From DTYU01 sp040757355 (GTDB lineage: Bacteria; Bacillota; Desulfotomaculia; Desulfotomaculales; Ammonificaceae), in assembly GCA_040757355.1 (NCBI GenBank), contig JBFLWY010000028.1, positions 1-37,049 of the forward strand: DNA of 37,049 nt. Reading direction: 5' to 3'. The stretch's first letter is position 1, and each line of letters begins with the position of its first letter. Below are positions 16,501 through 23,622 of this stretch, one piece after another. Both the position numbers and the translations under genes were made by a program. The notes under the pieces are model-generated. The model was not told the DNA's origin. It did not search any database and saw only the letters and a list, made by a program, of their open reading frames with translations.

Positions 16501-18025
16501 GACCCTGGCCGCGCTGACCGGAGGCTACAGCGAAATCCCGCTCTCCGTGGGCGAGGCCCTGCACGACATCAAGCAGGATATCGAAGCCGGCGAATCCGGC
16601 CTGCGGGCGACCCTGAAGGCCATGGGGCAGTACGCGCTTGGCGAGCTGGCGGGCGCCCACGGCGAGGAGTTCTTCAAGCACTCCGGCCTGCAGCTGAACC
16701 CGGAGGCGGTGGAAAAGCTGTCGAACAAACTGAACACCCCGGTCGGCGAGCTGCTTTGGGGCAAAGAGGGGAAAGAAATGATTGAAGGCACGGTGGAAAA
16801 GGCGGGCAAGGGCCTGGCCGGCTCCGCCGACAGCCTGGCCCGCAGCGCCCCCGGCAGCATTGATTATGTCAGGTACCGGGGAGAAGTGAGAGATACGGCG
16901 GAAATGATTGCCGGCAAGATCAGAACCGGCGGTGAACTCGATGCAGATGACATCAGAAAGGTGCTGCGCGATCCCGGCGTGACCCGCGAACTCAAAAGCG
17001 CGCCGGAAGAAGTGAGGCGGGCTTACCAGGACGCCCTGGAAAAAAACCTGTACGACCCCGCGCTCAGCAACGCTAAGAGCAGGCTGAACGACGCGCTCAA
17101 CACCGATTCGGCTTTCAAGGCAAGGATCGAAAAAGAATTCGGGCCGGGGACCAGAGTGGAGGTGGAGATAGACTCCATCCGGACACCCGGCACCCCAACC
17201 GGAGGAACCAGGCTCAACGCCGACAACGACCTGACCGGACGGCTCAAAATCACCGATGCCGGCGGCAACACGGTCTACCGCGAGCTGCCTGCGGAAAAAC
17301 TCTCCGGAGTGTACCATGAGGAGTTCGCCAAGGCTTCGGGGATGCTGGACGCCCACGGCAATTTCAACGTAGCGAAAGCCCGGGCCGAGATGCCGGATGT
17401 TAACTGGAGCCAGTTGACTAAAGAACAACAGTTAGAAACCTTTGCCAAACTGCACAACCAGGAAGTGACCGATGTCTTTTCGCCCGAAGCGGCGGTGGAT
17501 TTCAACAAGTGGGCGGAACACTCGCTGCGTAAGGACCTGCCGGGAGGCACCAGCGCCGTTGACCTCCTAAAGAAGGGCGATCCCACCGCCAGCCTGGCTG
17601 ATCCCCAGGGATTGGCCATGATGGAAACCTACAAGATTAAAGAATTCTTCAACCGCGGCGGGCTGGCCAACCAGGCCGAAGCCTACGAGCAACTGGCCAA
17701 GATGGGCAAGCTGACCGGTGATTTGACCGAAGCCTACCGCAAGCTGGGGTTCCCGGCTCAGGATATGCCCGGCAACATGGCCAAGGCTCTGGAAGTCGTC
17801 TCCAACCGCAATCTGTCGCCGGGAGCCAGGACCTTGGCTCTCAAGGAGCTGGGATTTAATGGCCCCGAAGACCTGGCCAATAAGCTAGCCGGGCGCATCG
17901 AAGGGTTGCAGAAGCTGGGCTCGGAGCTAGGCCGCGGCTCCAGCGGCGCCCCCATCACCTCCAGCCCGATCGTGCGGGCGGTGATCGGGGCCGTTGTCGG
18001 GTCGCACTTGAAAGATAACCAGTAA
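13592..18025 (+). CDS. 1477-residue secreted protein: tandem beta-sandwiches, coiled coil, helical C-terminus
   Basis: ATG with AAGGAGGG. A signal peptide ends near PARA-VG (about residue 29). Two similar beta-sandwich units follow (about 45-205 and 275-350): each has a pattern like DxYNGGxGAxPGxxSxxDxxG...VVLPxGxYxL, so they look like an internal duplication. Residues about 390-530 form another beta domain. From about 570 to 900 the chain is charged and helical (heptads around TAERDEWLKNLESSLQ and AQRRKLETRD). A Gly/Ala-rich segment at about 950-1020 (AALTGGYSEIPLSVGEALHD) resembles the pre-toxin or stalk linkers of large exported proteins. The C-terminal third is mostly helical, with an acidic cluster (NADNDLTGRL) before a HEEF motif. 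I do not recognise an enzyme. It is the centrepiece of the 12.1-21.4 kb cluster. The 813-codon reverse frame is a shadow of GC-rich codons. Confidence 0.8.
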   Translation: MNLSRTIQRAACFFALFTFILTFPLPARAVGKSASPPAEPCQKVIFKNGPWESEYIDHEGKSLLVVQYQGSRAIPQAPAGAGAAAERPVLKMSLKTGQLMKNIYIPLAQTVPGAPPEGSISVMFKDGEGSYYGPFSAREISKAPTGYAAAGPGKAADAKNPVSLFDAVIMPEGEVVLPAGEYELYINSPVALVRNEDTGMAPAVLIKGVDYAAWKAYRQKLVQYRQQMQPTEEGRPSKPGEGFTLAGNRELAVTLENPKAYTPPKTARPAARPAVLDLSVSSLVDEIVFDAYNGGKGAVPGTVSIVDKTGKAVGTFQACGVTAGGVANALWVVRPDVVLEPGTYKLVPANPRAATGVSEKSSGVAAVTGDSEGNPVFAAMTAPMPLPRFDFTGTYSISLDVIKTSTLMGPVREAAPSFTLRSFELTVLDQGETIQLIGKYEGMPFSQTARVTGRKENRVEAALQGSTRVQVPNQAIIGASVAITLEKPPGLTPRLTAGGQGTYQRAATKDKGADYNTYRITASGSMVTRELPPFVMAALSSRLGSAGSIPGPDSPAQAAAGALFPPLAGVIAQILESAFRRRQEEARKAWEARLSPGERAMKEADESLGKGLYDEREARAWSILADALAHSDEPDADPYSVGDNERVSGGRADESYVDTGGKEAGEEEGYSPDTEEREEYGPALPDPAQSFFAGERERLTAERDEWLKNLESSLQSADPDDPQARRLHEQYREYIDYLNGRISDLEQAAAGEARTMVLPVDHTGRTAEVAYDPVTGEWYNTETGNIFDMGRYEKDVLPGLEKDREFIDAQRRKLETRDTAFDRAMDQLVNDQKERRRLLGQLQKIRNQAYGIEPPAPGVGDVQAHIDRLINDLSNREISAGEMRDRAGRVARVVTGRLTGRTMGEEEGRSLMEGVMPASDRGGTIWSRAKADWQDWWNDVTNVSILAHTAAESGLDVVTGRTWAGMAGRVTLAALTGGYSEIPLSVGEALHDIKQDIEAGESGLRATLKAMGQYALGELAGAHGEEFFKHSGLQLNPEAVEKLSNKLNTPVGELLWGKEGKEMIEGTVEKAGKGLAGSADSLARSAPGSIDYVRYRGEVRDTAEMIAGKIRTGGELDADDIRKVLRDPGVTRELKSAPEEVRRAYQDALEKNLYDPALSNAKSRLNDALNTDSAFKARIEKEFGPGTRVEVEIDSIRTPGTPTGGTRLNADNDLTGRLKITDAGGNTVYRELPAEKLSGVYHEEFAKASGMLDAHGNFNVAKARAEMPDVNWSQLTKEQQLETFAKLHNQEVTDVFSPEAAVDFNKWAEHSLRKDLPGGTSAVDLLKKGDPTASLADPQGLAMMETYKIKEFFNRGGLANQAEAYEQLAKMGKLTGDLTEAYRKLGFPAQDMPGNMAKALEVVSNRNLSPGARTLALKELGFNGPEDLANKLAGRIEGLQKLGSELGRGSSGAPITSSPIVRAVIGAVVGSHLKDNQ

Positions 18026-18043
18026 AAAGGAGGAACGGGTAAC

Positions 18044-19102
18044 ATGTTAAACGATAACCGCCTTAATGTAGTCAGCAAAGCGCCGGCCTTCCGCCTTGAC
18101 GGCGGCGACCTTTGCCGGCTGGCCAGGCACCATTACCGGCTGACCCCGAATCATCTTTCCCCGTTCAGGGGCCAGCCGGAAGACGGCAGCAAGCTCTCGC
18201 CGGAGGCAGCCGCGCTGGTTTCTGATCCGGACTTAAAGCGCATCGCCGCGGTTTTGGCCGCGCCCGGCTTGAGAGTTTTGTTCCGCACAGGAGGCATGGC
18301 CAGACCCCCGGAAAGTTTCAGCGTCTACTGCCGGCGGGAAGGAAAAGAAACGGTAGCGGTCAGCCTTTACCAGGCAGGCAACCTAGTCGAAACCACGTAC
18401 TTTGACAGCCTTGCCGGCTGCTGCGCTTATCTCATGTCCCTGCACGCGGCGCCGGTGCCGGCGCCTTCCCCCAACCTTATCAAGCCGGAGGTTCCCCTGG
18501 AGGTCATGCTGCTCGTCCTGGCCCTTGTCGATTGCTACCGCCGGGCCTACCTGAACGGGATGCTGAGCGGCGAGGCGGCGCCGGTGGAAGCGGTTTATGA
18601 GGACGAGTTCCTGGCGGTGTTCGAACACGAACTGAAAAGCCCGGACATAAGGTGGCTTTTGCCCTCGTTTTTGCGGCTGGTGCCCGGCTTAACGGAAACG
18701 TCCCTCGTTTTTGCGGGGGAACAGATGGACGTGGTGCGGGCCCTCGGCTTCTGCACCCGCGCCGCCGGTCCCGAAAAAAACCGGGCCGTGTACCTTTTCG
18801 GCCCCGCGCTCAAGTACCTGGGCCTGGAGTTTACGGTGTTCTGGAATGCCGCCGTGGGCTTCGAGGTTTCCGTCCCCGGCCGCAAGTCCGGAAAAATAGA
18901 AAGCGCCGGCCGTTACTTCCTGGCCCCCACCGCCGAAGCCAACCACCTCATTACCATTAAGAAGGGAAACGGCGGCAGCACCTGCACCCACCAGAGCCTG
19001 ACCTTCGCCCGGGCGGTTGCGGAGCTGGAAGGATTGCTGCAGGAGCATCTGAACAAGACCCCGGGTGACGCCCCCGCCGCGGCAAAGAAAGGCGGGCCAT
19101 AA
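18044..19102 (+). CDS. Soluble 352-residue protein of unknown function
   Basis: ATG with AAAGGAGG; follows the giant protein by 18 nt. There is no signal peptide and no membrane helix, so it is probably cytoplasmic although its neighbours are exported. Alternating helices and strands, Leu/Ala-rich, with Cys pairs at CCAYL and in FCTRAAG. Size, N-terminal layout and the region RVLFRTGG...TVAVSLYQAGNLVET faintly recall EspG-type chaperones of ESX secretion, but this is only an impression, and no WXG100 protein or EccC ATPase is present in the window. A chaperone for the giant secreted protein is a reasonable guess from position. Confidence 0.7.
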   Translation: MLNDNRLNVVSKAPAFRLDGGDLCRLARHHYRLTPNHLSPFRGQPEDGSKLSPEAAALVSDPDLKRIAAVLAAPGLRVLFRTGGMARPPESFSVYCRREGKETVAVSLYQAGNLVETTYFDSLAGCCAYLMSLHAAPVPAPSPNLIKPEVPLEVMLLVLALVDCYRRAYLNGMLSGEAAPVEAVYEDEFLAVFEHELKSPDIRWLLPSFLRLVPGLTETSLVFAGEQMDVVRALGFCTRAAGPEKNRAVYLFGPALKYLGLEFTVFWNAAVGFEVSVPGRKSGKIESAGRYFLAPTAEANHLITIKKGNGGSTCTHQSLTFARAVAELEGLLQEHLNKTPGDAPAAAKKGGP

Positions 19103-19134
19103 GCAGCCGTTATCCCCGCTGCGGGATCAATAAC

Positions 19135-19193
19135 GGGCCGGGAGCCGCCCTTTGCACTGCCCGCAGCCCGCGGTGCGGGGCCGGCTCCGGCCC
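19135..19193 (+). other. Long intercistronic hairpin
   Basis: GGGCCGGGAGCCG (19135-19147) pairs with CGGCTCCGGCCC (19182-19193) with a one-base bulge, enclosing another GC-rich stem. It has no T-run. It lies between the 352-residue protein and the lipoprotein and could act as an mRNA-stability or attenuation element. Confidence 0.4.
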
Positions 19194-19241
19194 AACGCCG
19201 GCGATCCGAAAAGACAACGAAGGAAAAGGTGGTCAACAAAT

Positions 19242-19685
19242 GTGGCTACGAGAAAATTGATACTGCTCATGGTGATCGCGTTGTCGGTTTTCGCCTTGAC
19301 GGGGTGCGGGTGTGACAATACCGCTTCCGGTGGCAAGATCAAGCTGACCATCGTGTCTAAAACGGACCAGGGGGACTGGGGAAACATCGAGCGTTGCACT
19401 CACCACTACTCTGTCAGCGGAGCGGGAGCGGATATTCCGAAAACACCGCTGCCCCACAACCAGACCACGGTGGTTGAACTGCCCGCGACCAGGGACAGCT
19501 ACACCCTGACCATTTATACCCGGGGCGTTTACGCCGACGGCAAAACCCCCGGCAAGCCAAAGAGATACGTCGGTACGTTTCCCGGTAATAAGCCTCTGGA
19601 AATTACTTTTACATGCGATTTAAGGGGCGGAATGCACGGAACTGAATCAAAAAGCGGCTTTACGTTCACCTCGTACGATGACTGA
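19242..19685 (+). CDS. Small lipoprotein
   Basis: 147 residues. The in-frame GTG at 19242 has AAAAGGTGG upstream; the ATG at 19240 is out of frame and ends after six codons. The sequence MATRKLILLMVIALSVFALTGC contains a clean lipobox (LTGC, Cys at residue 22), so the mature protein is lipidated and anchored outside the membrane. The remainder is beta-rich (KLTIVSKT, TTVVELPATRDSYTLTIYTRG, YVGTFPGNKPLEITFTC) with several Cys and His residues. No family recognised. It sits between the soluble protein and the HExxH/stalk protein, within the same cluster. Confidence 0.75.
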   Translation: MATRKLILLMVIALSVFALTGCGCDNTASGGKIKLTIVSKTDQGDWGNIERCTHHYSVSGAGADIPKTPLPHNQTTVVELPATRDSYTLTIYTRGVYADGKTPGKPKRYVGTFPGNKPLEITFTCDLRGGMHGTESKSGFTFTSYDD

Positions 19686-19744
19686 TTTTAAAGAATGGTT
19701 CAATGAGAAAAGCGAAGAAAATTTAAGAAAGGAGAACGATAGAG

Positions 19745-21397
19745 ATGAAGCGTTTTGGAAAACCGGCGACTTCGCTAAAATTGTATTTAATTACAGTTTG
19801 CTGCGCGCTGGCGGTGCTCTTTTTCATACCCTGCCCCCTTGCTCTGGCTGATGAGAGCCGGCAGGACACGGCAATCATAATGGTAGCCAAAACTTTGGGG
19901 CGGTTGGGGGAAAAGGACCTGGCGAAGCGTTTTTTGGATGACTATTTCAGTAACGGGCGAGTGAAGATTGAAGCTCTAGGTGGAGAAGGGGTTAACGCCG
20001 AGACCGGGCCGGAAGGGTTATTTGGTTCAGGGGAAAATATAATGACGCTTGATGATAGCATTCTAAAACAGGCAGACGCAAAACGAATATGGGAAAAAAG
20101 GCCTTATTCCAGGGCATTGGATACTGTGGGGTGGGCCGTAACTGTATATCATGAGTATATTCATATGGGTCAAAAAAATCCTCAAAATATTCCTCGTGAC
20201 GAGGACCCGGCCTGGCAGGAAACAGACAGGGCGATTGCCAGGTGGTGTGAGAGGTTAAAAAATGAATTGGATAATTTGAAAAATGAACCTGCTTCCGGCA
20301 TGAAAGGAGATAAGCTGCAGGAACTGGAAGATATTCTGCTCCACTTAAAAAGTCAAAGCGGCTTATTCAAAGAAGCGGTCCCACGGAACATCCGTGACGG
20401 AAAATTAAGCGCCGGGCTGACTTGGGAATACCCGGGTCTCGTTACGAAAATAGACGGTATTATTCAAGATGTTCAGGCTGAAATCACCCGGAATAAAAGT
20501 GCTTTGCAAACAACCGCATCCAGTAGCGGTCCCGGATGGAAGCTGCAGTCTGTTACGACAGCAAACTTGAAGGTAAATGAAGATAGGGAGTGGTATTGGA
20601 ACCACAAATTCACCTTGAGCGACGGTCACGGCTCCGGGGGCCTTTCCTGGAAGGATAGTTACAACAGCGGAAGCGTATCGTTCCAGGCCTCCTGGACCGG
20701 CCTTTCGCCTACGCTGCTACCTGGAACGAAGGTGCCGGTGGTTTTCAATCTTTCCACCAGTGCCAGCCAGACCGGCGGATACAGGAATATGGGCGGTGGG
20801 CTTTATCTAAAAGTAAACGGCATGAAAATAGGAGATGACGTAAAGAATGGCGGCTCTACAGACAGTTTGCCACCGCCCACTACCGAAAAACGGGAATTTG
20901 ATGTGCCTACCGGCAAAGACGGAGACGTTATGGAAATTTTCATTTCTTATGGTAATAATGCCGGCTCGGGAAACATCATTTACAAGTATGTATACAGCGG
21001 GTCAGCACCCTCCCAAGGGGCTTCCGGTCCGGTCGGCAACGGCAGTACAGGCGGTACAAAGGTAAAAGTTAACGGTGTGGATATCAATTTTGATGTTCCC
21101 CCTGTTATCGAAAGCGGCCGGACCTTGGTCCCGCTCCGAAAAATTGCGGAGGCTTTGGGATGTAACGTTAAGTGGAATGACACAAACAAAACCATTTTGC
21201 TGGAAAAAGGCAATACGCATGTCTATTTGCAGGTAAACAGCACTGCGGCCAAAGTCAACGGGAAAGCTAAGAAACTCGATGTTCCGCCGCGAATCACCCA
21301 AGGCCGGACGCTTTTGCCGCTGAGATTTCTTGCCGAAGCATTAGGGCTGAAAGTCGGCTATGACAAAACCAGTCAGACGATTACCATTTCGCGGTAG
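19745..21397 (+). CDS. Secreted stalk-domain protein with a metallopeptidase-like HEYIH motif
   Basis: 550 residues, ATG with AGAAAGGAG. Signal peptide to about residue 35 (LALA-DES). Residues 40-230 are mainly helical and contain HEYIH at 136-140, a match to the zincin HExxH motif, followed by GQ and by E159 within DPAWQETD as a possible third ligand. Residues about 265-420 form beta strands, with a GGGLYLKVNG-type sandwich. Residues about 435-550 are a textbook copper-amine-oxidase-N stalk domain, with two units carrying SGRTLVPLRKIAEALG and QGRTLLPLRFLAEALG. Codon use is less GC-rich than in the genes upstream, which may mean different ancestry. A perfect GC hairpin follows. The stalk domain is certain; peptidase activity is inference from the motif. 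Confidence 0.85.
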   Translation: MKRFGKPATSLKLYLITVCCALAVLFFIPCPLALADESRQDTAIIMVAKTLGRLGEKDLAKRFLDDYFSNGRVKIEALGGEGVNAETGPEGLFGSGENIMTLDDSILKQADAKRIWEKRPYSRALDTVGWAVTVYHEYIHMGQKNPQNIPRDEDPAWQETDRAIARWCERLKNELDNLKNEPASGMKGDKLQELEDILLHLKSQSGLFKEAVPRNIRDGKLSAGLTWEYPGLVTKIDGIIQDVQAEITRNKSALQTTASSSGPGWKLQSVTTANLKVNEDREWYWNHKFTLSDGHGSGGLSWKDSYNSGSVSFQASWTGLSPTLLPGTKVPVVFNLSTSASQTGGYRNMGGGLYLKVNGMKIGDDVKNGGSTDSLPPPTTEKREFDVPTGKDGDVMEIFISYGNNAGSGNIIYKYVYSGSAPSQGASGPVGNGSTGGTKVKVNGVDINFDVPPVIESGRTLVPLRKIAEALGCNVKWNDTNKTILLEKGNTHVYLQVNSTAAKVNGKAKKLDVPPRITQGRTLLPLRFLAEALGLKVGYDKTSQTITISR

Positions 21398-21498
21398 CGG
21401 TGAAAGAGGGTTTTGAGTTTAATGATTAGTTAAACCACGAGCGAGGCCGCTTCGGCCATAGCGCGGCTGCTTGCTCTGATACAGTAAGCGGAAAGGGA

Positions 21499-21538
21499 AG
21501 CGGCGGCCCGGACCCGGTACTGAGGCCGGGCCGCCGCT
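21499..21538 (+). terminator. Strong GC hairpin after the surface cluster
   Basis: A perfect 13-bp stem, AGCGGCGGCCCGG (21499-21511) with CCGGGCCGCCGCT (21526-21538), loop of 14 nt. The T-run is weak (TTATC). It lies 100 nt after the stop at 21397 and probably ends the cluster transcript. Confidence 0.6.
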
Positions 21539-21596
21539 TATCACGCAGAATTAGAACCAGGCTCAACGGCAGTAGCGGGGAGGGGAGGTGAATGGT

Positions 21597-22407
21597 GTGC
21601 CGCAGACATCCTTGCTGCCGCCGGTTACAGCGGTGCGGATGGTTTGGGCACGCGCCGGCGCTTTTTCCAATGACCCGGACTCGAAGCTTTCTGCCGCCTT
21701 AACCGAAGCGGCGTTAAAAGAGCTGAGGGACCGGGCGGAGAAAGAAGAACCGCGTGAAAAGGACTATATCCTCAGTGCTATTGCCACGATGGACGCCGCT
21801 TTGCGTAATCTCGATATCATCCAGAAAGGGCGCGAACTTAATTTCCAGGAGAATGAGCGGTTGCGGCAGGCCTACTTAGATTCAGTGGCTGAAAACATCA
21901 CCTTCGGGAACAAAGCCGGTGATTTCCTGAAATCCCTGCCGACCGTAACCATCGGCGGGGCCGGGAGCGTTACTCTTGCCGCCTCGTTGCAGAGTTCGCT
22001 CAAATTAAGCGACCTTCAATTGTGGGGTCTCGGTTTGGCTGCGGCTGCCTTGGGTTATCTGGTCCATCTGGGCGCCGTCCGGTTAATGCGCAGGCGCACG
22101 CAGATGCTCTACGTTATCCAGGATTATGAAAGAGGCCTCTATTATAACCAGTACGTCACCCGTGCCGCCACGGTATTAACGTCTCTTTATCTGGACGTAG
22201 ACCGGATCCACAAGAATGTTTTCGGACAGTCGTACCCGGTAGAAACAGAAGCGCAGGGTATCGTTGGGGAGATGCTCAAAGGAATCAGGCCGACATTTTG
22301 CAGGTATGCACAAGCACGTGAGAGAGCAAAAAGTCGCGCCCGAACTCTGGCCGCTGTGCGAGACCGGAGGCGATGCGCCGGCAAGCTGCCCTCACTGGGA
22401 AGGGTGA
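21597..22407 (+). CDS. Membrane-anchored helical protein with a frameshift near its end
   Basis: The GTG at 21597 has GGGGAGG about 8 nt upstream; the GTG at 21588 lies inside that site. The N-terminal ~115 residues are charged and helical (TEAALKELRDRAEKEEPREKD). A single membrane helix follows at about 143-162 (LWGLGLAAAALGYLVHLGA), then a basic stop-transfer and another helical region. After about 22300 the open frame becomes Arg-rich and unnatural up to 22466, whereas the +1 frame gives HKHVREQKVAPELWPLCETGG and stops at 22407. An extra base near the T-run at 22295-22300 is likely. Function unknown. Confidence 0.6.
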
Positions 22408-22559
22408 TGACCTGGATAACCTGGTGGGCTCGTGGACGGACGACGCGCCTGGCAAAGCCGTTCTGATGCGGCCGGCTTACTTGCCGGCCGGGCGGCGGTG
22501 TAACCATCGTGAACGTCGCGGGGAAGCCGAAATAACTGAACACTTTTTTCGTCAATCCA

Positions 22560-22610
22560 GTAGATATCTACCTCAGGTTAGAATATAATAAAATCAGAAA
22601 GTTAAACTTT
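22560..22610 (+). promoter_or_regulatory. Promoter and operator-like palindromes of the AbrB/RelE module
   Basis: GTAGATATCTAC (22560-22571) and AAAGTT-A-AACTTT (22598-22610) are perfect palindromes flanking TATAAT (22584-22589). This placement suits autoregulation by an AbrB-type antitoxin. The -35 is weak. Confidence 0.55.
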
Positions 22611-22630
22611 ATTAGACGGGGATGATGAAC

Positions 22631-22909
22631 ATGTTGGTGGAATTAAAACAAAAATCCCAAGTGACTATTCCCAGTGAATTGGTGAAAAAACTTAAGCTTA
22701 AGCCCGGCGATAAATTGGAAGTCGAAGAAAAGGACGGTTGCCTGATTATTACCCCCGTTGAGGTTATTCCGCGGGCTCAAATGTGGTTTTATTCTAAGGA
22801 ATGGCAGGCGGATGAGCAGAAGGTGGAGCAACAAATACGGGAAGGCCGGGTGAAAACGGCAAAAAGCAAAGAGGAATTGTTCAAAGGCCTGGGGCTGGAT
22901 GAAATATGA
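22631..22909 (+). CDS. AbrB/MazE-type antitoxin
   Basis: About 92 residues. Of three ATGs (22622, 22625 and 22631) only the last has normal spacing from GGGG. The N-terminal 45 residues are a SpoVT/AbrB swapped-hairpin DNA-binding domain (VELKQKSQVTIPSELVKKLKLKPGDKLEVEEKDGCLIITP, typical of the family). The C-terminal tail (EWQADEQKVEQQIREGRVKTAKSKEELFKGL) is the usual toxin-binding arm. It overlaps the toxin gene by 4 nt (ATGA), so the two are translationally coupled. Confidence 0.9.
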   Translation: MLVELKQKSQVTIPSELVKKLKLKPGDKLEVEEKDGCLIITPVEVIPRAQMWFYSKEWQADEQKVEQQIREGRVKTAKSKEELFKGLGLDEI

Positions 22910-23166
22910 ACATTTACTATTCCGAGCTTTTTGCTGACAAAGTCAAGCAGCTTTCAATAGAAGTGAAGCGCGCCTTGAAAAAGAAGCTGGAGCTAATGAT
23001 GGAAAACCCCAGGCATCCTTCCCTCCGCACTAAGAAGATTCAGGGGCAGGACGACATTTTTGAGGCAAGCGTCACCATGGATATTCGGATAACATGGCAA
23101 TACACCGAGGACGGTATTTTGCTGCGAAATATCGGAGAGCACGACAAGACTCTCAAGAATCCGTAA
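22906..23166 (+). CDS. RelE/ParE-superfamily toxin (mRNA interferase-like)
   Basis: 86 residues starting in the ATGA overlap with the antitoxin. Family features in order: YYSELFADKVKQLSIEVKRALKKKLELM helices, RHPSLRTKKIQG, then strands IFEASVTMDIRITWQY and ILLRNIGEHDKTL. The final ...GEHDxTL motif and the Arg in DIRITW are typical of YafQ/RelE-like ribosome-dependent RNases. It is expected to inhibit translation when free of its antitoxin. Intact as read. Confidence 0.88.
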   Translation: MNIYYSELFADKVKQLSIEVKRALKKKLELMMENPRHPSLRTKKIQGQDDIFEASVTMDIRITWQYTEDGILLRNIGEHDKTLKNP

Positions 23167-23176
23167 GAATCGTTCT

Positions 23177-23332
23177 GCCGGTTAATTACCCGGCGGGCGG
23201 AACTGCCCCGCTGTGAAACAAACGACGCAGAAAAAACCATCTTTATGCTCCGCAAACGGAGTCTGATAATTTTTCTTCTGCCTTCAGCGCCGCAAGACGT
23301 CATGCGTCAGCAGCGAGTTATTACGTTCCTAA
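23177..23332. repeat. 156-bp intergenic repeat, copy 1 (truncated left arm)
   Basis: Nearly identical to 27235-27391. It contains a small hairpin CTCCG-CAAA-CGGAG (23248-23261). Copy 1 begins in the loop of the larger hairpin that is complete in copy 2, and on its right it cuts into a PIN-toxin gene. No coding function seen. Confidence 0.88.
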
Positions 23333-23414
23333 AATCATTATCCCTGCTTCGATTTAAATGAATTAGAAAATCCGTATCCAGCAAAAATCCCGCTCTCTCT
23401 TTTTCCGGAGTCAT
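23307..23414 (-). pseudogene. Truncated VapC-like PIN toxin
   Basis: The ATG at 23414 (AAAGGA, 7-nt spacer) starts 35 codons reading GFLLDTDFLIHLNRSRDNDF, which is the beta-1 strand and first catalytic Asp (DTD) of a PIN-domain RNase. About residue 28 the reading enters the 156-bp repeat and stops at 23307. Three of the four acidic residues are lost, so it is dead. Its likely partner is the RHH antitoxin at 23623-23874. Confidence 0.72.
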
Positions 23415-23442
23415 TACCGTATCCTTTCGTCCGAAACTCTAA

Positions 23443-23565
23443 GGAGGCCGTTGCAAAACGGCGCCTGGCTTTGTCAGGCTCGCCATCCGGTGCTCACGTA
23501 CCTCCATGTACGCTCCGCGCCGGATGTCTTCGCCTTCCGCGCCATGCTTGTTTTTCGCGGCCTCC
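23443..23565. repeat. 123-bp nested palindromic element
   Basis: Terminal arms GGAGGCCG/CGGCCTCC (23443-23450 and 23558-23565), middle arms CATCCGG/CCGGATG (23484-23490 and 23520-23526) and a core CGTAC/GTACG (23497-23501 and 23508-23512) are all centred on about 23504. No transposase gene. It lies between an RHH antitoxin and its severed toxin. It looks like a REP/MITE-type palindromic unit; this composition is familiar from intergenic repeats of Firmicutes, but no second copy is in this window. Confidence 0.7.
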
Positions 23566-23622
23566 GGGGCACTTACTTATTTACACCCGCCGAAAGCCGT
23601 TACGTGGTTTTTCTACCGAAAT

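Noticed and set aside
14987..17428. 813-codon minus-strand open frame
   Set aside because: It is antisense to the giant secreted protein, has no ribosome site, and has the His/Gly/Val-rich composition typical of the complement of GC-rich genes.
18044..19102. ESX (type VII) secretion cluster
   Set aside because: The EspG-like impression is weak, and no WXG100 substrate, EccC-type ATPase or EccB/D/E-like membrane protein is present.
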